From Mesorhizobium sp. SOD10 (GTDB lineage: Bacteria > Pseudomonadota > Alphaproteobacteria > Rhizobiales > Rhizobiaceae): DNA of 64,000 nucleotides. Under the pieces are notes generated by a model. The model was given only the letters and a program-made list of their open reading frames with translations. It was not told the DNA's origin and ran no database searches. The position numbers were made by a program, and so were the translations under genes. This document shows, piece after piece, positions 52,144-60,562 of the stretch. The stretch lies in assembly GCA_000824805.1 (NCBI GenBank), contig CCNA01000022.1:1-64000 (forward strand), in the 5' to 3' direction. Within the stretch, counting starts at the first letter, position 1. Every line of letters begins with the position of its first letter.

Positions 52144-52761
52144 ATGAGGTCAGCGGCGGTAGAATATGCGCCGTCACGAGCTGAGCGGCGCAATTTCCAG
52201 CGTGTCCGCGTCAAGATCTACGGACGTTTCATGCTGGAAGACCGCACCGAACATCCATGCCAGGTGATCGACATGTCGCCCGGCAACGTTGCGTTGCGCA
52301 CGGATCGTATCGGCAAGCCGGGCGAGAAGGTCATCGCCTATATCGACCATATCGGTCGTGTCGAGGGCATCGTGACGCGCACGTCGCAGGACGGCTTCGC
52401 CATGACCGTCATCGCCTCGGACCGCAAGAAGGACAAGCTTGCCGCTCAGCTCACCTGGCTTGCCAACAAGCACGAGCTCGACCTGCCCGAGGACCGCCGC
52501 CACGAGCGCGTGGCGCCGCGCAATCCGATGAGTGTCCTGCAGCTCACCGACGGGCGCCAGTATCAGTGCCGCATCATCGACCTGTCGCTCTCCGGCGCTG
52601 CGATCGAGATCGACGTTAAGCCGGCCATCGGCGTCCAGGTCATGCTCGGCACGATGCGCGGCCAGGTGGTGCGCCATTTCGAGGACGGCGTCGCCATCGA
52701 GTTCGCGGTCATCCAGCGGCCGGAGACGCTCGACCAGGAATTCAACGCGCCGCGATCCTGA
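52144..52761 (+). CDS. Tandem PilZ-domain protein
   Basis: A 205-residue protein with two PilZ repeats. The first holds RRNFQRVRVKIYGRFML and DMSPGNVALRT, the second DRRHERVAPRNPMSV and DLSLSGAAIEI. Each carries an arginine-rich entry and a D-x-S-x-x-(G/N) motif; the second is the canonical DLSLSG and is more likely to bind c-di-GMP, while the first has N in place of the final G. It could relay c-di-GMP to envelope or motility targets. A terminator follows closely. Confidence 0.9.
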   Translation: MRSAAVEYAPSRAERRNFQRVRVKIYGRFMLEDRTEHPCQVIDMSPGNVALRTDRIGKPGEKVIAYIDHIGRVEGIVTRTSQDGFAMTVIASDRKKDKLAAQLTWLANKHELDLPEDRRHERVAPRNPMSVLQLTDGRQYQCRIIDLSLSGAAIEIDVKPAIGVQVMLGTMRGQVVRHFEDGVAIEFAVIQRPETLDQEFNAPRS

Positions 52762-52785
52762 CATAAGCTCACCGCAAACAAAGAG

Positions 52786-52810
52786 AACCGGCCCTCGCGG
52801 CCGGTTTTTT
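52786..52810 (+). terminator. Rho-independent terminator after PilZ gene
   Basis: Stem accggcc / ggccggt with a 5-nt loop and five further T, 25 nt after the stop codon. Confidence 0.9.
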
Positions 52811-53002
52811 GTTGCGAGATTTTGCCTTCCGGAGGCAGGCCACCCGATGCCATCAGAACCTCGCAAGTCTGAATAGCATTCGAACGCGATAGTTCAAATT
52901 TTATGCGTATTCTACTGGCGTTTTACTCAATGTCTACTTCGGGTTTTTGCGTCAAATAAATCCCAACGTGGCACAGTCTCCTCAAACGGGGAGACTACCA
53001 CA

Positions 53003-53608
53003 ATGAAAATGACGAGGGGCAAGCTGTTGCTCTTGGCAATGGCAATGCAGCTTTCCGCGTGGGGCACGGCAAGCGCAGGACCGGCTTTCATGCATACGGG
53101 TGGCCGCACCACCCAGCCGGTCGGTCACTATGATTTCTGCCAGCGCATTCCGGCCGAATGCAACCAGCGGACGCCGAAAGGTCCGCCGGTCGAGCTGACG
53201 CGCAAGCTGTGGGCGACGATCGTCAACGTCAACAATTCGGTCAACGTCCGCGTCAAGCCGCGCACCGATATGGAAATCTACGGGGTCGAGGAATACTGGG
53301 CCTATCCCGACAGTGGCTATGGCGACTGCGAGGACTATGCGCTGGAGAAGCGCCGCGAGCTGATGGCCGTCGGTGTGCCGGCCGGCGATCTGTTGATGAC
53401 GGTGGTGCGCCAGCCGAATGGCGACGGCCATGCGGTGCTGACGGTGCGCACCAGCCTCGGCGAATTCATCCTCGACAATCTCGAGCCGAAAGTGCTCGCC
53501 TGGAACGACACGGTCTACACAAATCTCAAACGTCAATCGACGGAGAATTCTGGCGTTTGGGTGACGATCAACGACGGCCGCGAGGACGCGGTCGCCAGCG
53601 TCCGCTAA
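53003..53608 (+). CDS. Transglutaminase-like cysteine peptidase (BTLCP, LapG-like)
   Basis: A 201-residue exported member of PF06035. After a signal peptide (KLLLLAMAMQLSAWGTASA) the fold carries the triad Cys109 (GDCEDYALEK), His143 (DGHAVLTV) and Asp158 (FILDNLE). LapG, the best-known relative, cleaves adhesins and is held in check by the c-di-GMP receptor LapD. No LapD or adhesin gene is in the window, and alphaproteobacteria have stand-alone BTLCPs, so the target is open. The preceding gene is a PilZ protein. Confidence 0.92.
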   Translation: MKMTRGKLLLLAMAMQLSAWGTASAGPAFMHTGGRTTQPVGHYDFCQRIPAECNQRTPKGPPVELTRKLWATIVNVNNSVNVRVKPRTDMEIYGVEEYWAYPDSGYGDCEDYALEKRRELMAVGVPAGDLLMTVVRQPNGDGHAVLTVRTSLGEFILDNLEPKVLAWNDTVYTNLKRQSTENSGVWVTINDGREDAVASVR

Positions 53609-53742
53609 GGCGCCAAAGCGATCGGGTACGTCGCCCGTGACGCGACGTGCCCAGGGAGAAAGCCCGGTCGAGTCCCCACCCTCCCCGTCCCCAACGACCG
53701 GGTTTTAGGAGCCGGCCCCTGTCCCCGGGGCCGGCTCCGCCA
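53607..53742 (+). ncRNA. Candidate structured RNA or 3' UTR-derived small RNA
   Basis: Directly after the peptidase stop are three stem-loops: gggtacgtcgc / gcgacgtgccc; cccggtcg / cgaccggg with a 24-nt C-rich loop followed by tttt; and ggagccggcccc / ggggccggctcc. The C-rich loop (CCCTCCCC type) could pair with Shine-Dalgarno sequences. No family is recognised, so this is a structural prediction only. Confidence 0.35.
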
Positions 53743-53852
53743 TTTCGGGCTGCGCCCGTCGGGAACAGACGACCAACGCCTGCCGAGCGCCGCTGGCCGA
53801 GGTGCTCTTTCCGATCGAGGTGGGTGGGAGCAATATAGCTCGTTCATTGCGG

Positions 53853-54413
53853 ATGAAGGCGATGCTGGAAGTCCCTGAGGATCGCGGCGCCCGCCACTCG
53901 CTATTCAAGGCTATAGACGAGGCCTTCAAGGCCGGGGATTTCGCGGCCCTGGGTGTTGCGCTCGGCGGCTCTGCGCGCTGGTTCGACGAAAGAATGCCGT
54001 TCGAGCTCGGCCTTGGCCATCCGCTGGAATATGCGATCTATTGGAGCCCTGCCGCGTTCATCGCCGCGCTTCTCGATGCTGGGTCGGATCCGAACTATGA
54101 AGATCCTGCCGGCTTTCCTTCGCTCATTGCCGCGTTGTCGACGGAGCGGCCGGATCGGCTGGATGTCCTCCACATCCTGCTCGAGCACGGCGCCGATCCG
54201 GATATGCGCGGCGTGAACGACTGGACGCCGCTGCACTATGCAGTGTCCCGGCGCGACCCCGAGGCGATCCGTCTCCTGCTGCTGGCAGGCGCGGATCCGT
54301 CACTGAGAACCCGTATCGACGATTATGAGACGGCACTGGAAGGGGCCGAGCGGGCCGGCTTCGAAGCCGGCATCTTTCTGCTGCGTGAAGCGCTGAACAA
54401 TCGCCGCGCATGA
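53853..54413 (+). CDS. Ankyrin-repeat protein
   Basis: A soluble protein of about 186 residues. Ankyrin-like repeats are seen in HPLEYAIYWSPAAFIAALLD-AGSDPNYED, DVLHILLEHGADPDMRGVNDWTPLHYAVSRRD and PEAIRLLLLAGADPSLRTRIDDYETALEGA. They fit a protein-binding scaffold. No signal peptide. The frame opens 17 codons earlier at a GTG; the ATG at 53853 or 53862 is more likely. Target unknown. Confidence 0.85.
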   Translation: MKAMLEVPEDRGARHSLFKAIDEAFKAGDFAALGVALGGSARWFDERMPFELGLGHPLEYAIYWSPAAFIAALLDAGSDPNYEDPAGFPSLIAALSTERPDRLDVLHILLEHGADPDMRGVNDWTPLHYAVSRRDPEAIRLLLLAGADPSLRTRIDDYETALEGAERAGFEAGIFLLREALNNRRA

Positions 54414-54429
54414 TGGCTGGCCGCCGCCG

Positions 54430-54957
54430 TCACACTGCCTTGAGCTTGGCCTTGAAGCGTTTTGCGTTGGCCACATAGTGCGCCGCCGAGACGCGCAACC
54501 GCTCGATCGCCGCTTCGTCCAGCATCCTGATCACCTTGGCCGGCGAGCCGACGATCAGCGAATTGTCCGGAAAAACCTTGTTTTCTGTCACCAACGCGCC
54601 GGCGCCGACCAGCGAATTGTTGCCGATCCTGGCGCCGTTCAGCACGATGGCACCCATGCCGATCAGGCTGTTGTCGCCAATCGTGCAGCCATGCAGCAGC
54701 GCTCTATGGCCGATCGTGCAGCCTTCGCCGATGGTCAGCGGAAAGCCGGGATCGGTGTGCATGATCGTATGTTCCTGCACATTGGTGTCGGCGCCGATCG
54801 TAATGGGCTCGCCATCGCCGCGGATGGCGACGCCGAACCAGAAGCCGACATTGCGGCCGATCCGGATATTGCCGATCAGCGTGGCGTCCGGCGCAATCCA
54901 GTTCGTGTCGGCGTCCTCGAACTCAGGCGCTTTCCCATCGATCGCATAGACCGGCAT
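54430..54957 (-). CDS. Gamma-class carbonic anhydrase-like protein
   Basis: A left-handed beta-helix protein of 175 residues (YrdA/PaaY/CaiE group). Hexapeptide repeats run through most of it (IGNIRIGRNVGFWFGVAIRG, IGADTNVQEHTIMHTD, IGHRALLHGCTIGDNSLIGM). Zinc histidines appear in EHTIMH and GHRALLHG. It would hydrate CO2 or act on small thioesters; activity must be tested. It is convergent with the ankyrin gene. Confidence 0.93.
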   Translation of the reverse strand: MPVYAIDGKAPEFEDADTNWIAPDATLIGNIRIGRNVGFWFGVAIRGDGEPITIGADTNVQEHTIMHTDPGFPLTIGEGCTIGHRALLHGCTIGDNSLIGMGAIVLNGARIGNNSLVGAGALVTENKVFPDNSLIVGSPAKVIRMLDEAAIERLRVSAAHYVANAKRFKAKLKAV

Positions 54958-54976
54958 TTTTCCACTCCGAATCGTC

Positions 54977-55321
54977 TCAAGCAGCGAATTCGAAGGACCC
55001 TAAATTCTCGGTCACCCAGGAAGCAATGGCGATAAGCACGACGCCAAGCGCCAGCGCCCAGGCGATGGCCGTGCAGCCGCAGGACAAGAGCGCCATCGTG
55101 CCGATGCGGCCTTCGCGGCGGGCGGCCAAGGCCTCGTTGGTGAGCATGAACGGCCCGGCGCAGGCCGTTGCCGCGAGCGAACGCAGAATATGGACCGGCG
55201 AAACATAGGGTTCGGCAAAGGCCAGGCGCCGGCCGGACAGCAGTTCCATGGCCGAGCCGGCCAGTCCGCAAGCCGTGACGCCAACCGCAAACGCGTAAAG
55301 AACAAGCACAACGGGATCCAT
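54977..55321 (-). CDS. Membrane protein of unknown function
   Basis: A 114-residue protein with three hydrophobic helices: VVLVLYAFAVGVTACGLAGS, ILRSLAATACAGPFML and TAIAWALALGVVLIAIASW. A short NEALAARREGRIG segment between helices is polar. It is probably an inner-membrane protein common in rhizobia; no function known. The ATG at 55321 (MDPVVLV) is chosen because the hydrophobic segment starts there. It lies 19 nt upstream of the carbonic anhydrase gene on the same strand, a probable operon. Confidence 0.75.
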   Translation of the reverse strand: MDPVVLVLYAFAVGVTACGLAGSAMELLSGRRLAFAEPYVSPVHILRSLAATACAGPFMLTNEALAARREGRIGTMALLSCGCTAIAWALALGVVLIAIASWVTENLGSFEFAA

Positions 55322-55431
55322 GTTTACCAGCCGTTTACCATGAAAACGCACAGTCGTGCCAACGCGCTGCAAGAGCCATGCCGCGCCGGCTGTGCCGCCG
55401 AAGGACAGGCGGACGGATCGGGGAAGAGCAA

Positions 55432-56160
55432 ATGAAAGACGCAACGGCTGCCGAGAGCCCGGACTTCGAGCTCGTCGATTCGGCCCTGATGAAGCGGGTC
55501 TTCTACATCTTCGCGGCGGTGGCGCTGCTTTCGGTGGCGATCAGCGTCGGCGGCAAATGGCTTGGACGGTCGATCGCCATGGCCGGCTATACGGATGACA
55601 CGACAGTGCGCCAGGTCGTCATGGGCAACAATCTCATCAGCGTGCCGGCAAACTTCATCCGCTTCGACCAGGCCAGGCGCGACGGCATCGCCTCCCGGCT
55701 CGATCTCTATCTGCGCTATCCCGAGATGGACGGCTACAGCACGGCCGCGCGCGAAGACTTCAACCACACGACGACCAGGAAGATCATCTTCCTGTCGTTC
55801 GAGCCGCGGATGATGTCGCGCGACATGAGCGGCCGTTTCGCGCCGATCTACAGCGCCCTGATCGAAAAGCCGGGCAAGCCCGGCCCGGGCGGCACGACTA
55901 TTTATACCTTCACGGAAAAGTCAGGCTATCTGAACGAAGTACTGGCCGTCGCCGAACGCCCCGGCAAGGATCCGTTCGTCGCCCGCTGCCTGAGCGGCCC
56001 GAGCGCGGAAGAATCGTTGGCGCCTTGCGAACGCGACATTCAGGTCGGCGACGAACTCAGCCTGACCTACCGTTTTCCACGCGAGCTGCTGGCGAACTGG
56101 CCGGCGCTGGACGCGGCGATCGGCGCAAAAGTAGCGAGCATCCTCAAGACCGGGCACTGA
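55432..56160 (+). CDS. Membrane-anchored protein of unknown function
   Basis: A 242-residue protein with one N-terminal transmembrane helix (VFYIFAAVALLSVAISVGGKW, about residues 23-43) and a large periplasmic domain. That domain contains two cysteines (VARCLSGP, LAPCERDIQ) likely to form a disulphide, and many beta segments (KIIFLSFEPRMMS, TTIYTFTEKSGYLNEV). It is divergent from the three-helix membrane gene at 54977-55321. No family recognised. The ATG at 55432 follows GGGAAGAGCAA. Confidence 0.75.
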   Translation: MKDATAAESPDFELVDSALMKRVFYIFAAVALLSVAISVGGKWLGRSIAMAGYTDDTTVRQVVMGNNLISVPANFIRFDQARRDGIASRLDLYLRYPEMDGYSTAAREDFNHTTTRKIIFLSFEPRMMSRDMSGRFAPIYSALIEKPGKPGPGGTTIYTFTEKSGYLNEVLAVAERPGKDPFVARCLSGPSAEESLAPCERDIQVGDELSLTYRFPRELLANWPALDAAIGAKVASILKTGH

Positions 56161-56280
56161 AGCGCGGCGCCGGAGCCCCGTGCACGCCGCCTTCTCTCTT
56201 ACCTGGCTCAATGTATTGGCACGACGGGCGCCAAAGATACGGTCTGGCATCGGGCTGACAAGGCGCGCTAATGGTCACGC

Positions 56281-57534
56281 ATGATGCCAGCCTATCTCGA
56301 CTTCGACCCAGCCGCCCGCCGTCTGCGACTCGACCCGCACGAACCCGCCTTCGTGCAGAACCCTTACGAGGCCTACGCCTTCCTGCATGGCGCTGCCAAC
56401 GCGTTCTTCTGGGAAGACTATAGTTTCTGGTGTTTTGGCGGTTTCGACGACGTCAGCCGGCTGCTGCGCGACCGCCGCTTCGGCAGGCAGAACCCGGCCG
56501 GCATTCCGGACAGCCGCGGCGTGGGCGACGACCGCTCGCATCTCGTCGCCTTCGATGCCATCGAGGCCAATTCCATGCTGGAGCTCGAGCCGCCGGTGCA
56601 TACGAGGCTCAGAACGCTGGTCAACCGCGCCTTCGTCTCCCGCCAGGTCGAGCGGCTGAGGCCACGCATCGATGCATTGGCCAATGAGCTGATCGATCGC
56701 TTCGAACCAAACAGCGTCGACCTTCTGCCGGCCTATGCCTCGCCGCTGCCGATCACCATCATCGCAGAGATGCTTGGCGTTCCGGTCGATATGGGGCCGC
56801 AACTGCTCGACTGGTCGCACCAGATGGTCGCCATGTACATGCATGGCCGAACGCGCGAAATCGAGGACACGGCCAATCGCGCGGCGCGCGATTTCGCTGC
56901 CTTTCTTCGCGGTTACGTGACCGAGCGGCGCAAGAAGCCCGGCGACGACCTGCTGTCGCTCTTGATCGAAGCCCAAGACAACGGCCAGAAGCTTTCTGAG
57001 GACGAGCTGGTGTCCTCGGCCATCCTGCTTCTCAATGCCGGCCACGAGGCGACCGTGCACCAGACCGGCAATGCGGTACGCTCCATCCTCGCGCAAGGCG
57101 GCGATCCGCGCCGCTTCTTCGAAACGCCGGAGAGAAACGTCGCGGCGGTCGAAGAGTGCCTCCGCTACGACGCTCCGCTGCATATGTTCCTGCGCTATGC
57201 CTATGACGAGATCGAGGTTTCGCCGGGCATCCTGGTCAAACCCGGAGAGATGGTCGCCTTACTGCTCGGCATGGCCAACCACGATCCCTTGGCCTTTGCC
57301 GAGCCCGGCACGTTCAATCCCGCCCGCACGGACCAGAAGAACGTCTCCTTCGGCGCCGGCATCCATTTCTGCATCGGCGCGCCGCTGGCGCGACTTGAGC
57401 TGCAGGTGTCGTTGAAAACGCTGTTCGACCGGTTGCCGGATCTACGCCTGGCGGAAGCGCCACGCTTCCGCGACAGCTATCATTTCCATGGGCTGGAAAG
57501 ACTGACGGTCACCCTTCGAGGCGACATGAAATGA
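56281..57534 (+). CDS. Cytochrome P450
   Basis: A soluble bacterial P450 of 417 residues. Features in order: an N-terminal beta region (PAYLDFDPAARRLRLDPH), the I-helix AGHEAT motif (LLNAGHEATVHQ), the K-helix E-x-x-R in VEECLRYD, and the heme loop FGAGIHFCIGAPLARLE with the iron ligand Cys364. The usual acid-alcohol pair is AGHEAT, as in normal oxygen-activating P450s. Substrate and redox partner are unknown; no ferredoxin gene is beside it. The next gene overlaps its stop by 4 nt. Confidence 0.94.
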   Translation: MMPAYLDFDPAARRLRLDPHEPAFVQNPYEAYAFLHGAANAFFWEDYSFWCFGGFDDVSRLLRDRRFGRQNPAGIPDSRGVGDDRSHLVAFDAIEANSMLELEPPVHTRLRTLVNRAFVSRQVERLRPRIDALANELIDRFEPNSVDLLPAYASPLPITIIAEMLGVPVDMGPQLLDWSHQMVAMYMHGRTREIEDTANRAARDFAAFLRGYVTERRKKPGDDLLSLLIEAQDNGQKLSEDELVSSAILLLNAGHEATVHQTGNAVRSILAQGGDPRRFFETPERNVAAVEECLRYDAPLHMFLRYAYDEIEVSPGILVKPGEMVALLLGMANHDPLAFAEPGTFNPARTDQKNVSFGAGIHFCIGAPLARLELQVSLKTLFDRLPDLRLAEAPRFRDSYHFHGLERLTVTLRGDMK

Positions 57535-58238
57535 GATTCGCGTTCCTGCAGGAGCCTCCCTTCTGCTTCACCGATGTTTCCGGCAGGGTCGGTGGCTGTG
57601 ACACAAAGCTCGCCTCGAAAATTTGCCAGATGCTCGACCTGGAGGATTTCTCGCCGATCGAGGCTGAGTTCGCCGAACTGCTGCCGGGAGTGGCCAACGG
57701 TCGCTGGGACATGACGACAGGTCTGTTCGTCTCGGACGAGCGCAAAAGGCTCGTGGAGTTTACACGGCCGATCTGGTCGTTGCCTGACGGACTGATGGTC
57801 GCCAAGGACAATCCGTTAGGGCTGAAGGCCTACCGTTCGCTTGCCCGGCACCCTTCAGCGATACTCGCCGTGATATCGGATCAGATTCAGCATCAAACCG
57901 CGTTGCAGAACGGCGTTCGGCCCGATCGGATCAGAATATTCGCGACGCAGGCGCAGGCAGCAGAGGCCGTGGCGAAGGGTACGGTGCAGGCTTATGCCAG
58001 CGTCGCCATGGCGCATAGTGGCTACATTGCCCAGCGACCCGATGAGCGGCTCGATGTCGTCGAGGTTCCCGCATTGGAGAAGCAGCCCGCCGCTGGCGCG
58101 TTCGCGTTGGCCAGGAGCAATCCCGCGCTACGTCAAAAAGTGGATCGGTGCCTGAATGAATTGCTTGGCGGTCCCTGGCACCGGAAGATGATGAGCGAAT
58201 ACGGCTTTTCCGACGGTGATATCGATAGGCTGCTATGA
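57531..58238 (+). CDS. Leaderless SBP family 3-like protein
   Basis: A 235-residue solute-binding protein fold (SBP_bac_3, amino acid type): MRFAFLQEPPFCFTDVSGRV, LLPGVANGRWDMTTGLFVSDERK, FTRPIWSLPDGLMVAKDNP and a hinge-type C-terminal LLGGPWHRKMMSEYGF. Members are normally exported, but this one starts directly with the first beta strand, with no signal peptide or anchor. It therefore seems cytosolic, unless the start is wrong. The overlap with the P450 stop (ATGA) points to coupled expression and a role as ligand sensor or carrier for the P450. That is inference. Confidence 0.8.
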   Translation: MRFAFLQEPPFCFTDVSGRVGGCDTKLASKICQMLDLEDFSPIEAEFAELLPGVANGRWDMTTGLFVSDERKRLVEFTRPIWSLPDGLMVAKDNPLGLKAYRSLARHPSAILAVISDQIQHQTALQNGVRPDRIRIFATQAQAAEAVAKGTVQAYASVAMAHSGYIAQRPDERLDVVEVPALEKQPAAGAFALARSNPALRQKVDRCLNELLGGPWHRKMMSEYGFSDGDIDRLL

Positions 58239-58252
58239 GCCGGCCGAAGCCG

Positions 58253-58597
58253 TCAAAGCTTGATCACATATTCCTTACGGGTCGTCTCCAGCACTTCCCA
58301 GGTGCCCTTGAAACCCGGCCGCAACACGAAGCTGTCGCCGGCCCGCACGGTGCGCGCCTCGCCGCCATCCTCGGCGATCACGGAGACGCCGGACAGGATG
58401 TGGCAGAATTCCCACTCGTCATAGACGATGCGCCATTTGCCCGGCGTCGCTTCCCAGACACCGGCATAAAGGCCGCCGTCGCGCTCCTCGACGTTCCAGG
58501 TGCGGAATTTCGGATCGCCCGACAGCACGCGATCCGGGGCCGGCGCGCCGGCCTCCGGTTCGACGTTTTCGACATTGACCGCAAGAAAGGCCGACAT
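58253..58597 (-). CDS. Cupin-domain protein (DUF861-like)
   Basis: A 114-residue single cupin. Strand landmarks are KFRTWNVEERDGGLYAGVWE, KWRIVYDEWEFCHILSGVSVI and RAGDSFVLRPGFKGTWEV. It resembles the ureidoglycine aminohydrolase/DUF861 small cupins; histidine ligands are few (CHILSG), so metal binding is unsure. Starts 1 nt after the metY stop on the same strand, so it is co-transcribed with metY. Confidence 0.85.
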   Translation of the reverse strand: MSAFLAVNVENVEPEAGAPAPDRVLSGDPKFRTWNVEERDGGLYAGVWEATPGKWRIVYDEWEFCHILSGVSVIAEDGGEARTVRAGDSFVLRPGFKGTWEVLETTRKEYVIKL

Positions 58598-58598
58598 C

Positions 58599-59879
58599 TC
58601 AGACCTTGCCGAGAGCCTGTTCGAGATCGGCGACGATGTCGTTGACGTCCTCGATGCCGATCGACAGCCGCACCGTATCCGGTCCGGCGCCGGCCTTGAC
58701 CTTCTGCTCGTCGGAAAGCTGACGGTGCGTGGTCGAGGCCGGATGGATAACCAGCGACTTAGTGTCGCCGACATTGGCAAGGTGGGAGAAAAGCTCAAGC
58801 GCCTCGACGAATTTGACGCCGGCCTCGTAGCCGCCTTTGAGGCCGAAGGTGAAGACGGCGCCCGCGCCCTGCGGCGAGTATTTCTTCTGCAGCGCATTGT
58901 TCTTGTCGCCGGGAAGGCCTGGATAATTCACCCAGGCAACCTTGGGATGATTGGAGAGCCAGCCTGCGACGCTCGCCGCATTGTCGCAGTGGCGCTGCAT
59001 CCTGAGCGGCAGCGTTTCCAGGCCGGTCAAAAGCAGGAAGGCGTTGAAGGGCGAGATCGCGGCGCCGATGTCGCGCAGGCCGAGCACGCGCGCGGCAATC
59101 GCGAAGGCGAAGTTGCCGAAGGTTTCGTGCAGGACGAGACCGCCATATTCGGGACGGGGCTCCGACAGCATCGGATATTTGCCCGACTTCGACCAGTCGA
59201 AGGTGCCGCCATCGATAATGCCGCCGCCGATCGAATTGCCGTGGCCGCCGATGAACTTGGTCAGCGAATGGACAACGATGTCGGCGCCGTGCTCGATCGG
59301 CCGCACCAGATAGGGCGAGGCCAACGTGTTGTCGACGATCAGCGGCAGGCCGTGCTTGCGGGCGATGTCGCCGATCTTCTCGATGTCGACGAAGACGCCG
59401 CCGGGATTGGCAAGGCTCTCGATGAAGATTGCCTTGGTCCTGTCGTCGATCTGGCTCTCGAAGGTCGAGGGATCGATCGGATCAGCCCAGCGCACCTCCC
59501 AGCCGAAATTCTTGAAGGCATGGCCGAACTGGTTGATCGATCCGCCATAGAGCTTGTTGGCGGCGACGAAATTGTCGCCCGGATGCATCAGATTGTGGAA
59601 GACCAGCACCTGGGCAGCATGGCCGGAGGCGACGGCAAGCGCGGCGGTGCCGCCTTCCAGCGCGGCAAGGCGCTCCTCGAGCACCGCCTGCGTCGGGTTC
59701 ATGATGCGGGTGTAGATGTTGCCGAAGGCCTTCAGCCCGAACAGCGAAGCGGCATGGTCGGCATCGTCGAAGACATAGGAGGTGGTCTGGTAGATCGGCG
59801 TGGCGCGGGCGCCGGTTGCCGGATCGGGCTTTGCGCCGGCATGAACGGCTAAAGTGTTGAAACCGGGCGTACGGGTCAT
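58599..59879 (-). CDS. metY: O-acetylhomoserine aminocarboxypropyltransferase/sulfhydrylase
   Basis: A PLP enzyme of the Cys/Met metabolism family, 426 residues. It makes homocysteine from O-acetylhomoserine and sulfide. Motifs: FNTLAVHAGAKPDPATGA, TPIYQTTSYVFDD, the PLP lysine in DIVVHSLTKFIGGHGNSIGG, and VIHPASTTHRQL. MTRTPGFNT at 59879 is the start, with GGAGAGG upstream; the frame extends 49 codons further. The upstream 160 nt do not show an obvious SAM-II riboswitch. Confidence 0.95.
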   Translation of the reverse strand: MTRTPGFNTLAVHAGAKPDPATGARATPIYQTTSYVFDDADHAASLFGLKAFGNIYTRIMNPTQAVLEERLAALEGGTAALAVASGHAAQVLVFHNLMHPGDNFVAANKLYGGSINQFGHAFKNFGWEVRWADPIDPSTFESQIDDRTKAIFIESLANPGGVFVDIEKIGDIARKHGLPLIVDNTLASPYLVRPIEHGADIVVHSLTKFIGGHGNSIGGGIIDGGTFDWSKSGKYPMLSEPRPEYGGLVLHETFGNFAFAIAARVLGLRDIGAAISPFNAFLLLTGLETLPLRMQRHCDNAASVAGWLSNHPKVAWVNYPGLPGDKNNALQKKYSPQGAGAVFTFGLKGGYEAGVKFVEALELFSHLANVGDTKSLVIHPASTTHRQLSDEQKVKAGAGPDTVRLSIGIEDVNDIVADLEQALGKV

Positions 59880-60040
59880 CGAAAACCTACCTCTCCTGAT
59901 CTTTCGAAAATCGCCGGGCATTCTTGGCGAAGCCCGATTTGGAATGCAAAGAAGAAAATGCCTTTCGGGACGCGATCTGCGACCAACGCCGGGAAAAATC
60001 CAATTCTTCCCGGATAATTTTTCCAAGCCAGGTCAGCGGC

Positions 60041-60562
60041 CTATTTCTGCCGCACGCCGAAGCTCTGGAAGCCCTGCCTCATCAAAGGCTTCTTCGACGA
60101 CAGCACGCCGGAGTTTACACCGGTCCAGCCGATCTCGCCGGACAGCTTGCCATATTCGATCTTCGGGCAGCGGTTCATCACCACCTTGATGCCCGCGGCC
60201 TCGGCGCGGGCAGCCGCCTCGTCATGACGCACGCCAAGCTGCATCCAGACGACCTTGGGCAGCGGTTCGAGCTTCAGCACCTGGTCGATGATGCCGGGCA
60301 CCGCTGCGGAGCCGCGGAAAATGTCGACCATGTCCACCGGACGCGGCAGATCGGCGAGGCTCGCATAGACCGTCTGTCCGAGGATCTGCTTGCCGGCGTG
60401 ACCGGGATTGATCGGCAGCACCGAAAAGCCTTTGGCCAAAAGGTATTTCAGCACGAAATAGCTCGGCCGCACGTCGTTGGGCGAGGCGCCGACCATGGCG
60501 ATCGTCCTCACCGAATTCAGGATGCCGGCGATGTAGGCGTTGTCGTAAGCGTCGTGATTCAT
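60041..60562 (-). CDS. CoA-binding-domain protein (YccU-like)
   Basis: A 173-residue Rossmann-type protein with the CoA-binding pattern: VRTIAMVGASPNDVRPSYFVLKYL (glycine-rich loop), VLPINPGHAGKQILG, and VDMVDIFRGSAAVPGIIDQ. KVVWMQLGVRHDEAA is the strand near the bound CoA. Function unknown; relatives may sense acyl-CoA levels. Its ATG overlaps the stop of the GNAT gene by 4 nt. It lies 161 nt upstream of metY. Confidence 0.9.
   Translation of the reverse strand: MNHDAYDNAYIAGILNSVRTIAMVGASPNDVRPSYFVLKYLLAKGFSVLPINPGHAGKQILGQTVYASLADLPRPVDMVDIFRGSAAVPGIIDQVLKLEPLPKVVWMQLGVRHDEAAARAEAAGIKVVMNRCPKIEYGKLSGEIGWTGVNSGVLSSKKPLMRQGFQSFGVRQK

Noticed and set aside
59880..60040. SAM-II or similar riboswitch upstream of metY
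   Set aside because: Expected for this gene family in alphaproteobacteria, but I could not find the conserved SAM-II core (AAACAA/GCTAAA-type segments) on the minus strand here. A covariance search would settle it.
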